Assembly: GCF_000699445.3 (NCBI RefSeq)
Contig: NC_067199.1
Coordinates: forward strand, 31,332,402 to 31,396,401
Reading direction: 5' to 3'
DNA length: 64,000 nucleotides
Source of the DNA: Schistosoma haematobium
Taxonomy: Eukaryota; Platyhelminthes; Trematoda; Strigeidida; Schistosomatidae
The position numbers and the translations under genes are program-made. This document shows, one piece after another, positions 1-13,551 of the stretch. How positions within the stretch are numbered: position 1 is the first letter of the stretch; every line of letters begins with the position of its first letter. The notes beneath the pieces were generated by a model that searched no databases, had not been told where the DNA came from, and saw only the letters and a list, made by a program, of their open reading frames with translations.

Positions 1-1097
1 TACAGCTTAAGTAAATGATTTCGTCGAAAAGAAAATTTTCTTCGCTGAATTCTCTTTTTCTCATTCAGTGACACTGGATTATTTTAATTAGACTATGTAG
101 TTCTTCAAAGAAATTAAAATTACTTTTTATTTAGGTATAAAAATTTAAACGAATGTATCATAATGATATAAGTATTTCAAGAATGCGATATAATTATTTT
201 TTGTTTGCATTTAGTCTTTTTTCTTTGAAAAAGACATGGAAACGTGGAACTTTTCTGTTCTGTGACATCTTTCGTCGAATTTGTAATGAATCTCGTTATA
301 TTAGGCATAAGGACTAAGTGGAGTTTGTAGGTGATGATTACTTTTATCGTCTAATTAGTGTAGTGTTATATAATAAGAGGGTTTGATGGTTTTCACTTTT
401 TACAGTGCCAAAGAAAGACAACAATGGCTGGATTCATCTCTCTACATTTACCTTTACTATTGTTTTCCCTAGTGATTTTATACGTTTTAATATTGTTTTT
501 AACAACCAAGTTAAACTAAGTGGTGCATTTATTTGTGTATTGCGTCATGATTCTCAGAGGATTAAATTAACCAATATGCATGTTTTATCAAAGAGATTAA
601 CGTCAACAAAAGCTAATATTGTCTTTGGTAATTAGTTTTGAGATGTAATTATTCCTTTTGTCACCGAATAAATAAGCACAATGTTTTGAGTAAAGTTAAT
701 TACATTAGCGGAGAAAGTAAGGTGGATATATTTCATTTTGAAAAAAGAAATGAATGTTAAGCAATAGTTAAAAACGTTTTAAAATGTTCACTGTACAACA
801 CATGTAGTTTAATTACACAGATAAAGCATAAAAATTACGTATTAGCTAATGAGAGATGTAGCATGATTATATATGCGGAGAGAATATATGTTGTAAGTAG
901 GTAAATAATCATATTGTCGTTAAGTAAGTTAGCCAACCGAACTTCCTCAGTTGAAGGTATCTTTCATGTTCATATTTCGTATGAAAAAATATCACTTGGG
1001 ACATGATTTTAAAAAGTTACTACTTAAATATGTATGGTTATAGAACTAACAAAACTAGCCTAAATAGGGCTAAATAATATATAAACAATTGACTTAC
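1..1097. other. AT-rich non-coding stretch (intron or 3' flank of the Ig gene)
   Basis: No convincing exon, RNA gene or recognised repeat was seen. It lies downstream of the Ig2 exon donor site, so it should be intron of the minus-strand Ig gene unless the donor is not used. The short open frame at 405-635 has no domain, codon pattern or splice-site support. Confidence 0.4.
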
Positions 1098-1568
1098 TGA
1101 TAATATCTAAAAATGCTCTGTCTATGATTTTTTCTTGCCCATAATTTGCTGCTTCATAAACTCTACATTCATAAATACCACCATCATTTTCTCTGGCTGA
1201 CTGTACAGTAAGAAGTACTTCACTACGATAGTTATAATTTAATTCACCGGTAACTTGTTTATAAATAGTTATCCCGACTGATGATCTGCTGGTGATTTGT
1301 TGAAATGAATAAGCAAGTTCACCAACTATATTACTGATATTACTGTACTTTGAATTGTGTGAGTTTAAATCTGATTGCATAGATAAAATGTTGTTTAGTA
1401 CTTGTGGATTAACTAATATCGTAGGTCGAATTGAAGATGTTTCAATTAAATAAGTTGGTCGGAACCAGTCTATTGCTATATTGACTGATTTATCTTTCGT
1501 AACGTACACCGAACAGGTGAGATTAAATGCAGATCCAATAGTAATCAAGGTTGGAGATGATATTGTGA
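1098..1568 (-). CDS. Exon encoding second Ig domain of a Dpr/DIP-like cell-surface protein
   Basis: Internal exon of 471 nt read on the minus strand. The acceptor is a T-rich tract ending in CAAAAAG at 1569-1575, and the donor is GTAAG at 1097-1093. It enters and leaves in phase 1, the classic symmetric phase of Ig-domain exons. The translation holds a full Ig fold: strand B motif NLTCSV (first Cys), strand C motif IDWFRP (Trp), then a long C-to-E stretch with several Asn, the strand E motif EVLLTVQSA, and the strand F motif DGGIYECRV (second Cys). The start GSAFNLTC and end GGIYEC resemble Ig2 of the Dpr/DIP/lachesin families. The preceding exon ends AAC G and this one begins TC, giving a clean Val codon at the join. 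The extra-long C-C' region is unusual. The product would be extracellular. The family name is inferred from motif layout. Confidence 0.8.
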
Positions 1569-4500
1569 CTTTTTGAAAAAAAAGAAATAAAGGAATTTAT
1601 TCATGTTATCAACAAGTCATCTGTAGTCATATAGTTATAAAACTAGGAACCTAGCTAGCAAATGAACATTTAAATATATGAAGTCAAAATTGCCAACAAA
1701 AATGCTAGTTCTCTAATCAGCTACCATGAGCTGAAATAGTTCAGTGCATTTTTATAGACCAAGATTCATAAAAAATTGTTGCTCTTTAGCTAGGAGATGC
1801 CTAACAGCTAATACCCCCAAGCACTCAAATATCTTACTTACTCACTCAAATATCAGGTTCAGTCTTTTCATTTCACTTAAATAAGAAAATTTATAGATTT
1901 TATTTTTCATTAACCTAATGACAGTGACAAAACAAGCACTTATCCTCATAAAAGTTTCTCCTTTACTATACATTTCGTTACGATTCCGTGTTTCACACTT
2001 ATGTCAAGTTCACAGAAATGTTAACTGAATGAGGAATACTAACAGTCAAAGGATCACTAAGAATTTGATTCTCTTACAGGTGCTGTTTCTTCTTGATTAG
2101 AAGTTTTTGTTATCAAATGGAGAATAGTTTAGACTGCTAACTAAGAAGGAGTGTTAGACTTTATTTTCCATTGTTTAGATGAAAATAGATAAAAAAATAT
2201 TTGACATCAAGACAGAAGTTTAACTTCATAAATTGTATAAATTAGAACAATTAAGAATGTTTTGTAATAAGTTAAATGTTATTTATCTAAATTTATGTAG
2301 ATAGATTACGATCATTAAAGATTAACACTTAATAAGTTAACTGACATTGAAATAATACCATTTACTACATCTGAAAAATTTTAATCATTTACTTGGGATT
2401 CATATTTACCTAGAATGATATTTTTAGCTACCTCAAGAACATTCCTTAGGTTGAACATTTTGAAGTATGAATCAATCGATCAGTCAGACGAATCAATGAA
2501 ACTGTGATTCATAAATAAACATAACGAGAAACTATGTGTAGTACTCAACATTTTCTAAATGAGTATGATACTTGTAATTTATAAATATATTTTAAATACT
2601 GAAATTCGTTTCGTTCAATGTTCCAAACAAAATTATTTAAAATACATATACAAGTTTGCAATAGTCATCATTCTCGAAAAGTTTTAACGTAAACAATATA
2701 TTTCGCCCTAATTAATAAATCAATCTAACATGCCATATTATATTACTATTACTTAAAACAGAGTATATATCTAATTGTTATATTTGATGAACTGTCATAC
2801 AAACTTTATGAACAATATGTTTAAAGCATTTAAGTAATATATTGAATTTGTCTCCAAATTTTATCATGATTCGACTGTATAAATCATGATAATTGGAAAT
2901 AATTCCGTCGACTAATACGCCCGTTTAAATTATATATATTTCGTATCTGTTTTTCATATAACACGAAAAGCCTAATCAAAACAAAGCGATCAAACCACAT
3001 AAGGTATGCATAAATCAACTTGATTAATAATGTATTATTATTATTTTTTCGCCAAGATTTTGTTTACCACATTGTTCATAGGTTTGAATTGAGTTTCTGT
3101 TGATTTTTTGGATTAAAATGGACGATACAAATATGAAAATACATAATATATATTTTTTTAATATTATTAGATAAATTCATTAGATGGAGGCACTTATAAT
3201 TACTGACCAATGTTTTACTTTGGATATTTATAATCCTCCTCTTTGAAAAAAAAGAGGGGGGGGGTAGATCTTAACCAAATAATAACGATAATAACACGGC
3301 GCATAAATCATCAATCAGTTGTCGATAAATTGCTTATTTAATTTCATTCTTTTTTCTTTTTTTTTTCAAAGACAATTGATCAATGAATAGATGGGTCAGA
3401 TAAGATAATCAAGTTTGTAAACATATAAATAACTTGTAGGGTAGATTTGTCAATATATTCAAATGAATACAATAATAGAAATATAATATCTAAATAATAA
3501 TTTCGCAAAGAAAAGAGAGAAAACGCAAAGAATTTCTGATTCGTTTACCAAAAAGTAAAAAATAAAACAACTTCAAAATTAGAAAGATTATTTACAATCA
3601 TTTATGTTTCCAACTTCTTACTTATTATTTATATTCTGAAAAATAAATGAGCGACAAATAATCATAGAAAACAGATTAAATCACATTTAGTGAGAGAAAT
3701 AAATGAAAGATAAGTTAAGGGGAAAGTGTATACTTGAAAGTAGTTTTTTTTCGAAAAACCAAAAAAAATGGATTTGGTAACGTAAACTTCTCACTGTCTC
3801 TCTAATAGAATTTTGAAAATTTTAGTGTTTTTATTTGGTAGGAATATTATCAAGTAATAAATTATCATTATATAATTTTTCAATTATTCTGTAATTATGG
3901 GATTTATTATTGGGGATTAATATAGGTTAGGAAAAAAAATCGAAGGTCCGAATAATTTTATCTCTGGAACTTTCTAACAGTGTTTATTCATGATTTTACG
4001 TACAACCTAGTAAGTTCATGTCTCAAAGTGAGGACAATATATGTATATAAGTAACATTTTAAGTATATTCTAGTTTTCTTCGGTAAATAGACATCAAACT
4101 AATAGTATTAATAATACGAACAAATGCAGCATAAACGTTGTTTTGCAATTATTTAGCATAACTTAGAATAAATGAAGGAACCTATAGAGAATACATTCTG
4201 AGGTTTATTAAAGTCGATATTATTTTGAAAATCGAATAATACATTTGGTGAAACTTATTATAGATCATTTTTTTATCATAAGATGAAATAAAAAGCCATT
4301 TCCTTTGTCTGCAAATATACAATAATAGTGCATAAAAGGTGACAGAACGACAATGTTTCCTAAATACAAATAAAAAGTTGTACTGATGAAACACAAGGAC
4401 TACGAATATCTTCTTAGAGAAAGTTGCCATTATTCTACGAAAAAAATATGTAGTTTTTTTCGAAACTGTTCACAATTGACTATCATTATGAGTATGAAAA

Positions 4501-5113
4501 AGTAAAAGATGAAAATTAAACTAGAAGGTATTTCTATTCGACGATAACATAATAATATTACATATACTTTAGAAATAATAAATCTTCAATGGAGTACCTT
4601 TCTACCTTTTTCATATTACATACAAATGACTACCTAAGAATAAATCAAGAAAAAACATATAAGTGAGATAATAACTTTGTTTTCAATCATTACCTTTAGG
4701 AAGTCCAGACAAGTTAACTGGACGAAACCTTGGAATTATTTAGATTTCAATCACTGAAATTATTTCAAATATAATTTTCACATATAATGAGATAAAAACT
4801 CCTTAGAACTATTGTTGATTTTGAAAAACATCCATATAAACAATCAGTTTTCTACAAATTATATCATTCTACGTAACGTTTAATATTCTTCTAACTATAT
4901 TTACTATGAATAAGAACTTTCGTCTAAATTTGAACGAATAGTTTCACAATATTTATGCGCCGAGTTAATGTGAGTCACTAAAGTGAAATAAAGTATTTGT
5001 AAAATCTCATCGAAAGAATTTGAAGTAAGTCCAACGTTTCGCCTGGCAATCTGCTTCAAGCTTTTTCAAGCAAAATATAATCAAACAACAAAATTATCGA
5101 ATAACCATGTATG

Positions 5114-5254
5114 AGTTCACTTGGTATTGTTTATTTTGTATCTTCCCATTGAAATTTAAGAATGCAATTGATCAGTCTGTTATTGGCATATGTGCATACT
5201 GTACGTATGCCTCGATATTACCTTAATCCGCAAGCTATTTGTAAGCAATGATGG
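5114..5254 (-). repeat. Sm-alpha fragment without ribozyme
   Basis: Read on the minus strand, this runs from CATCATTGCTTACAAATAG through the segment with GTACGTATGC to the CCAAGTGAACTC end. These are the same sequences that flank the ribozyme in the copies at 16.1 and 46.0 kb. The tRNA-like head and hammerhead are absent. It is a linear, non-inverted copy. Confidence 0.75.
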
Positions 5255-5736
5255 GTTAATACAATTACGAAATTAACTTGATCAATGATTATTAATAGAA
5301 GTGGATGTATTATTATGGAAAATATTACCGTAGATTTCATAAACTTGATTGTAATCCTTCAAATAATAGAATAATCAACGGTTACTGTTATTTTAAGTGA
5401 TCTTTATATTATTCCGTAATAAGTAATATCTAAGTGAATTTTAATTTAATTACATCACAAAAATAATAAAATTGTCTTTTTTATAGAAGAAAATCAAGTT
5501 CATCATTGCTGTAATAGATACATACAATAAACAAAGAGAAAAAGGGACTTCATTCATCAATCATTAAATTTTATTTAATTTTTGATTGAATGCAAATGAT
5601 GTAAAAAAAGGAAAATAATGAATATTGTTTAAAATAAATGAATATTGAACAATAATTTAGATTTATTGCATAATACGTTTGTTTTCTCAGTTTTTATATG
5701 ATTTCTCATGGGATATTTATATAATTTATGTTGCCT

Positions 5737-5741
<5 letters not shown>

Positions 5742-5772
<31 letters not shown>
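5742..5772. repeat. (TA)n microsatellite
   Basis: Uninterrupted alternating TA of about 31 bp. The open frame over it with a Tyr-Ile run is an artefact of the repeat. Confidence 0.95.
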
Positions 5773-5774
<2 letters not shown>

Positions 5775-6043
5775 CGCTAATGATACTATCTTTTATGTCC
5801 ATTATTAATTTCATCAACAATATATCTTAAAGTTGGTATGGAAAAGAAACAACAGAAAATTAATACCAGGTGATGCAGTGATTTGAATGACTGTACAAGG
5901 AGATGTATTTTGAGAAATTTCTTGCGGTAGGAAGATTGGTACATTATAATATGAATCCTCTTTCTCTGAAGTTTAATTACATCATTGTCATTTTTCTTAC
6001 TGATTCCAATTCATATATTTACTACCATTAATCTGTTTTTTTC

Positions 6044-6412
6044 ATCAGTATGGGGTTGTGCAGAATATTAAGTTTTGGATTGAGATCATAAACCGACTGA
6101 TGTTAGACCACTATTGAAAACCTGAAAGCACTGAACGATCGTTTCGTCCCAATATAGGAGCCCTCAGCCGTGCGCATCCACGAGGCCGCCTCGCGAGATT
6201 CGAACCCAGGACATACCAGTCTCGTGCGCAAGTGCTTAACAACTAGACCACTGAGCTGGTATTCAACGGTGTTAATATCCCTGAGTTCAAATCCCGTGAG
6301 CGGGATCGTGGATAACACTGCTGAGAAGTCCCACAATAGAACAAAACGCCCGTCCAGTGCTTCCAGGTTTTTAGTGGTGGTCTAACATCAATCGCTTCAT
6401 GATCTCAATAAA
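6044..6412. repeat. SINE-B fold-back copy
   Basis: The left part is a minus-oriented SINE-B unit (3' tail, hammerhead, tRNA-like head with box B complement GATTCGAACCC near 6198 and box A complement CCACTGAGC near 6248). The right part is a plus-oriented unit starting in the box B region (GTTCAAATCCC) and running through a second hammerhead to the 3' tail. Both ribozymes are decayed: the plus core reads CTGAGAAG and CAAAAC. This copy belongs to a subfamily whose tail ends in CTCAATAAAAAAC. No convincing target-site duplication was found. Confidence 0.8.
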
Positions 6413-7320
6413 AAACCTGTTTACAGTTGCTTCATTAAATAAACATCTAATGTTCGTTAACTCCAAGAGTTCTAATCACTTATTGAATGTTCTGAAATTT
6501 TCTTTCCCAAACTTTATTTATCCCAAACAAAATTTTTTATAACCTTATCAACTCTATTGGAATCTTAGCTACCGTCGTATTTATAAGTATGCCAATATCT
6601 GTAATAACGGTGATTTTAAATTATTATAGGTTGTGAGCAGCTGATGAGAACCTAACGAAATAAAATAAATTTATATTATTCTGCACCAATCTTTGTTCTT
6701 GCTCTCCTTAAGAAAATTAATAGACAGTTAAGATTTAATAAGCCTGAATATTAATTTTATAATGTTTAACCAACTTCAGGATCAAATGGTATGTTGATTA
6801 ATTAAAAATGGAAATTATCATATAGAAAGCTTATTATATTTGAATATCGTGGGTAAATTTATATCTTCTCCTATGTATATGTCATGAATGATAAAAATAT
6901 AACGATATTATGATGGGAATAAGGAGTTGCTTTGTACACTGAGGTACATTTATGCTGCACAGTTTGAATCACAAATTCAGGAAGTAAAAAACTTTGCTTC
7001 TCGTTAGTGAAGAAATAATTGAACATAGGTCATAGAACTAAATTTAAAAAAGGTCTTAAAGCCTTATTTGCGAATTGGTTAGGTGGTATTTTTAAATTCA
7101 CAGAAACTTTCAGCATTAGACTACTCACAATTCTATTATATATATAAAGGCTACTTGTTCTAGGCATAAATATATTATGATAGTCATCATTTCATTTTAA
7201 GACCTACGATGATGTGACGACTCATATTTTTTAAAATGTTACATCACTTTTCTCGCGTTTATTTCCAATGCTCACCATATTATCTGAACTTTTATTCAAC
7301 TGACCTTCATTAGTTTTCAT

Positions 7321-7440
7321 ATATAGATTTATTGATGAGTATGTCTCTGTTTGAAATTTATTTGGCATATACGTCCCATATTTTAGATACGATCTCTTTT
7401 CATTACACTATGGAAATTCATAGAATGGACTAATTGTTTT
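7321..7440 (+). repeat. Fragment similar to the 3' region of the PLE copy at 23.4 kb
   Basis: The stretch around CATTACACTATGGAAATTCA and GGACTAATTGTTTTAAATAT matches, with substitutions, the sequence at about 23430-23480 that follows the PLE coding remnant. It is probably an untranslated PLE end. The boundaries are not clear. Confidence 0.35.
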
Positions 7441-9634
7441 AAATATTTGAAAAAGTTGTCACTGACTTATAGGATAATAATATAATACCAATTTAATAAT
7501 GATTTTTCTAGGCTTTCATATTAATAATTAATACATTACGGGTTTATGTACTTTAATTGTCGCCTTATCAAATATGTAGGAGTTATTGGTTTTGTCCTGT
7601 TTATCAAAAAGATTTGGGTGAAGTGAGGTTGTAATCTCTCACCAAACGAAAGAATATTAGATGTTTTACTCATAAGACACCATTCCATCGAACTTGCACA
7701 TAAATGCACATAAGTTTCAAGTACTTTACCAGATATATACTGAGCTTAAGCGATACGAATATTTTCGTTTGAACTACATATTTATCATTCACAAAGATTC
7801 TGAACTATTTTATTTCCCCTAACATTACAGGTTTCTAAGTATTTTCAGAAAATAGCGTCAGATCTTTCCTTTGTTTCTAAATGTGTATTGTTACGATGTA
7901 GAGAAAAGCACTAACCAACCTATGCTACAAACGTATATAAATAAACTAATCAATCAGATTCCCGGTAGTACCATTCTAACCAGGGTTTATAAACATTTTG
8001 GTTGATTCTGTGACATTGTTCATTATAAAGCCAATATATTATATTCTTACAGACATTTTCTCTGGTTAGCCATATTTACTTCAATTGAATAACAATGATA
8101 TTAAACCTAGTATTTCCTTTTAACAGTTGATCAGTCAGTGTTAATGAGATTACAAAGGGCTTTTTGTGTAAGTTTATTTATAATTTCTATATATTTGCGA
8201 TTGAATATACTCGATTATAATCCAAAATAGAAAATAAAATCACTTCCCGATATTCACCAGAGTTTTTGTTTCATTTTTGATATTATTTATGTTCATCAAT
8301 TCCCTGACTGTATTCTAGTCTTGAGACAGTACAGTAAAAATATCACGTCGCAAACATTTTCGATTACACTTCAAACAATAGACTATTGGTCGTTTTTCAG
8401 AAATGTTTTCAAACATAATCAGATCAAATTTATCTAAATATGTATAAAACATGTGATTTTTGGGTAATGTAACGGTTATTGTCGTTATTTAGCATAAAAT
8501 ACCATGTAAAATATTCCACATTTTTTAAACAATGTCACTTCTGATAAGATCTGGCAGTTCGTTCACTCAACGTTTTTGCAGATTACTGTGACTTAAAGTG
8601 GATTACTGACCAGTAAAAGTAATGTTTTTTGGTTTATTGTTGCAGAAATGCTCCCAAAAAATTTGTTCATTCAGGAAACCACTCATGTACGAAATACAAC
8701 TCGTTGTCAGCAAAAAGTAATTAACAACAAATGACTACTGGATTAAAAATAATATCTTAGTAAATCTGCTTATATATAAATCTACAAAACAACGGTTGTC
8801 TAAGGAATTGATTAGTATTCGATAACTTATATTGTGATAATGTTGAAATATGGTATAACGAATCACTCTGTAAAATGTAATAACTAACAAAGTAGTAAAT
8901 GATTTACTGAATCACACGCTTGGCTTCATTCTAATAGAAACAATTTGTGAGAATAATTTATATGAATCATTTTTTAAACAACTAGGTTTCGCCACTTAAA
9001 CTATATTACAAATATTCAATTTATATTGTTTTGGATTATCCCGTCGCTGATAGTCGGACTGCATTCAGATCAGTTTTAGTTAACATGTGAAAATTATTAT
9101 TTCACAGTATTTATACAGAATAAATGAGATGTGATTAGAATTGAAATTGAGAAGGTACGTTTCACCCCAGTGGAACTCATCAACTGGATGCACTTTTATC
9201 ACAATTTTGTTATTCACCCTGATTTTTGAGCTCAGTACACGTTGTACAAGTAAGGGGTTATCTGGACGTAGTATACAAGTAGACAACGTATTGGAATCTG
9301 TAGTAAAATGTACCAGCTTTGAATTCTGAGGTAAACAGCAAATTTTGCAAAAAGGTACTTCCAGCTGACGGGTCTTCATAAAGACGAACAGAACTTCTTG
9401 GATCCCGCTGCTAGCCACATTTTATCTATTTTACATTCATCATAATACAAAAAAACTTCATTGGAAAAGTAAATCATCTAGGGAATTGTTTGTAAACCAA
9501 GTCGCAATAAATAAATCGTGTTACTGTTTCAACTTTTTTAAGCACTACACACAAGTTACTCCGCAACAAATTAAACACTAAACATTTATTTGTTAAAGCG
9601 ATACTAATATATGTTGTCTTATAATGGTATAATT

Positions 9635-10045
9635 ATCAGAATGGGTTTTGTGGAGATTTTTAGAAATTTCACTGATTGAAATCATGAGTCAATTGGAGAT
9701 AGTCCACCATGGAAAACCTGGAAGCACTCCAAGGCCGTTTCGTCCTAGTATGAAACTCCTCAGCAGTGTGCATCTACGATCCCACACCCCGCGAGATTCG
9801 AGCCCAGAACCTATCAGTCTCGCGTCAGGCGCTTAACCAACTAAACCACTGAGCCGGCATCCAACAGTGTTAATGTCTAACTTCAACCAATCCACGAAGT
9901 TGCGCCACCGTACACCATTGTAATCAGTGAGTTGATATCTCACAACATACCTGGTTGAACTCATACTAGGACAAAACCGCCGTCCAGTGCTTCCAGGTTT
10001 TTCATGATGGTCTAACTTCAATTGATTTATGATTTCAATCAGTGA
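9635..10045. repeat. SINE-B fold-back copy with 12-bp target-site duplication
   Basis: AATGGTATAATT occurs at 9623-9634 and again at 10046-10057, directly flanking the element. Inside is a nearly complete minus unit (tail, hammerhead, tRNA-like head, long 5' body) followed by a plus unit that starts within hammerhead stem II and continues to the 3' tail. Both outer ends are therefore the element's 3' end. The minus hammerhead has an intact CTGAGGAG and CGAAAC core, but the cleavage triplet GTC is replaced by TTG, a change shared with the copies at 21.3 and 36.9 kb. Confidence 0.9.
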
Positions 10046-11938
10046 AATGGTATAATTCCTAAAGTTATTTTGAAGTTGTTTCTTAAAAATTACATTCTTC
10101 AATGGTCATATCATCCACTTTCCATTGCTTTTTCAATTAGAAAATAACAGTGAAATAAAAACAAGAAGCTTTCCCAATAATGACATGATATATTCTCTCG
10201 TGAACATATAACGTAGTCTTTTATTTCTTATATTATTAATATATTTAAAAGCTTTTTATATAAACCATATAATAAACAATATAATTTCTTAATATTAATC
10301 TTCTTATTTAAACAAATAAACAGGTAAACACTTGTTTTGTTTGCTTGTTTTTTTCTCTTTTCAATACTTCGTTTTATCATTATATCTATCATATTATAAT
10401 TATTGTTATCATAAATACATAAACTATAATATTACAAATAAGTAAACAAAAAAATCAATACTTGATATCTCTTGCACATAAGATAATTACTCTTTGTTTT
10501 ATAAAAATTATACCATATAAGAAAGTGAATAATTTGACAAGTCACGATAGATATAACTTGTTGTTATGATCATTATTTTCATTATTGTTTTTTTTTCTAA
10601 AGTTCAAATACTTTAGTCAAAGATCTAAAAGTGTTGGTTCATGAAAGGAACAAGTTTGATTATAAACAATATTTATATAAAAACATTAAATGATTACTAA
10701 TATCATATAAACAAATATACTAGTGAAATTCAATGGTATCTGTTGATCTTAATAAAACGGTTATTGATTCACATTATTATGATGTTGCGTATGGATTAAT
10801 TACGTGATAATTGTTTTGACGTATATTGAAACGATCACGAAATACATATTCTGTTAATAATGGTAGTTATAATTATTTCTTATTTAAAAGTGAAAAGAAG
10901 GTCATTTACTTTGAATAAAAATGAGATATCAGGTATTATTTGAAACTATCAAACAATGTTATTTTCAAAAAAGAAATTCTCGTTATTGTCCATTATTTAT
11001 TTCAACGTAAATAATGATTTAAAAGAAGTATGAAAACATAATTTGTATTGGTGTTTTATCTTATAAGGTTGATGGTTTAATTGAAAACAAAACATCAATT
11101 GTCATACTTGTTATCATCTTAAAAACATGGCTATGATTGTAATTACATATCAATATAGATCTTCGTATTTGCATCTTACTCAAATAGCTTACGAATATGC
11201 GTTTGGAAAAAGTATTTTTGATGGATCACCAGTTACGGTCAGTTTGTGATAAACAATATTTTAAAATTTGAATTATTTTCACAATTAATTGAGTGAACAT
11301 AATTTTGAAGTGAATCTTGACAACGATGAAAATGAAGCAATATGTTTCAGATATAATTTATTACTTTGATATTAAGATCCATTAGATGAATTTAATAGTT
11401 TGATCATATTTATTCAATAATATATCTAGTTCTGTGTTATTTAAATGTTATAGCAAATAAGAGATCGATTTCAAACGGATTTGCATTATAATGATAATAA
11501 TTTTCATGAAAACAGATTGTTTCACCTGTACAGGTGAAACTTATATATCTTTCTTATCGTGTTATAAAGCACATTAACTAAAAACTGTATTCACTTTGAG
11601 AAAGCCTGTTATTCTGAAGTGACTTACTTCACTATAAGTGGTTGCATAGTTTAAAAGAGTTATATGTAACAATTTATTCAAATGGTACACAATATTCAAC
11701 AGTAAAAAAATTTCAGTTTCCAACCAATATAAAAATTTTCTTAAAAAAATAGGAAAGATAACATGTTGACCTCGGAAAAAAACATTATGCTAAATTTGAA
11801 ATATCAAAATATTAATTTTGTAATTCTTTAGGAAGTTATGATGAAATTGATTATACAGTTTATACTACTGTTATGTGAGCGATATTTTCAAATCTTTACT
11901 TGACGGCTGATAGAGATTTCGTTATTTGGTATCACAAG

Positions 11939-12167
11939 GGGTTTTGTGGATATTATAGTAATTTTAATAGTTGACATCGTAAGCCAACTGAAGCTAGACT
12001 ACCATGGAAATACCGGAAGCAATGCGCGGCCGTTTCGTCATATCGTGAGACTCCTCGGCAGTGCGTGTTCACGATCCCGCCTCACGAGATCCAAACCGAG
12101 AGACCGATAGGTCCAGGTTTTCCATAGTGGTCTAGCTTAAATGAGCTTATGATCTCAACCAGTAAGC
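11939..12167. repeat. SINE-B fold-back copy with 11-bp target-site duplication
   Basis: TTCGTTATTTG at 11928-11938 is repeated at 12168-12178. The minus arm contains the tail, a decayed hammerhead (CCGAGGAG; the cleavage-site triplet is GCG) and part of the tRNA-like head. The plus arm is short and contains a scrap of head sequence and the 3' tail. A small internal part is missing at the join. Confidence 0.88.
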
Positions 12168-13352
12168 TTCGTTATTTGTTAGTTTCGAGAAGAAATCAAC
12201 TCGAAATTGAGAAAGATATTCATTCACGACAATGTACGAGAGTCATTACATATTAGGAATGTGTTGCGGTAACATTAAGTGGATCAATTGTTTGTCACAG
12301 AGCTAGTAAGTGATACTGAGACCTATGTGTCCTACGGTCAAACGTTTATGTAACAGAAATTAAATAATTTTTAAATGCTTCCTATTTTCAGCTAGGTATG
12401 TTATAGATATTAACTTCGAATGAAAATGACTTTGAAAAAGTATTTGTTTTATTGTAACTATGCAAGAATGTCTTAAACCCATCTATAATCAGCAAAACCT
12501 TTAGAGTACCAACATGAGAAAAGTGACAAGGAATCTTTCTTTAATATATCCTATGTTATGCCCGGTATTCTTCCAAGTTTTCCTGTTATTTTAACTTTAA
12601 AATTTGGTAATGACTTGATTATTCGTTATTCTATGTATACTTTATTTTGGTAGAAAAACCTATGTGGCACTGGATCAAATTAGTTTGTTTTCCCATTATT
12701 TAATATCAGCTTGAGATCCAATGAAAACACTATAAAAAAGATCATTCTTGGACTTCACGTAAATGACAACCGATTTGTACGATTCCAAACAATACTCAAA
12801 CTAAGGTTCATGGAGTTACCACATTCTATTCAAAAACTATATTCATAACCCGATGATTCATGCCTTTATTTTTTAGTGATCTTATATAAAATCATGGGTT
12901 TGTTGAATTAATATCATTTGTGAATAGTATCTCGGTGTTGACATGTTTGAACACCACTTGCTATGACTTCCCCCTTAAATATCGAAAAGTTATCAGTATT
13001 TCAAAGATTTATTGCTAGATATTTCAAAAATTTTGAGAACGTAATTCATGCTAGAATGTAAAATAGTGTTGGGTAGTTGGAATCTTTAAAATTTATAGAA
13101 AGTAATAAAACTGTTATGTGGGTTACTATATCATGTTTTTAAATAGAAAATATATTCATAATGTCAGTTTGTGTCCATCGAAAGGTATTTAACCATATCC
13201 TGTATATCTTAGAAATTTTACGGATGTACCAGTTAGCTCAGTGATGTGATTTATTGTCACTATTATAAAACTAACTGTTGTTAGTTATAGGTGTCATTAC
13301 CAAGGTTTGATTTGATAATTTCGAATAAATTGAGCATTGGGTTGATTGTTAT

Positions 13353-13551
13353 AAATAAAAATAATATATTTGTAATATCCCAATGAGTAGAAAATTGATT
13401 TTCTGATGTTTCGTGGCTTAGTGTAAGTCACTTCTTCAGAGAATAAATTTGGTTATTTATTCTCTGAAGAAGTGACTTACACTAAGCCACGAAACATCAG
13501 AAAATCCAATTTTCTACTCATTGGGATATTACAAATATATTATTTTTATTT
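13353..13551. repeat. Near-perfect 95-bp palindrome carrying small hammerhead variants
   Basis: The arms 13353-13446 and 13456-13551 are almost identical inverted copies, with a one-base indel and a spacer of about 9 bp. Each arm, read outward from the centre, contains CTGAAGA, then a stem II (GTGACTTA, loop CAC, TAAGCCAC, one mismatch), then GAAACATC. This matches a hammerhead core with one extra base before stem II and almost no stem III. TTCT before the core pairs with AGAA after the cleavage position to form stem I. Related to the copy at 44.5 kb. The near-identity of the arms suggests a recent origin or gene conversion. Confidence 0.85.

Noticed and set aside
405..635. 76-codon plus frame
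   Set aside because: Low-complexity composition typical of random AT-rich DNA, no domain, no splice sites.
6103..6385. Overlapping open frames on both strands (also at 9648-10102, 21081-21398, 25537-25740, 38250-38432, 45710-45907)
   Set aside because: They lie inside SINE-B copies; the shared peptide wording is the translated tRNA-like head and ribozyme, not protein coding.
9080..9418. Overlapping plus and minus frames of 62 and 112 codons
   Set aside because: No recognised motif; the mirrored open frames suggest a less AT-rich repeat or chance. No second copy was seen in the window.
13353..13551. Palindrome as a terminator or CRISPR-like repeat
   Set aside because: Eukaryotic context, only two arms, and a related copy at 44.5 kb; it is a fold-back element.
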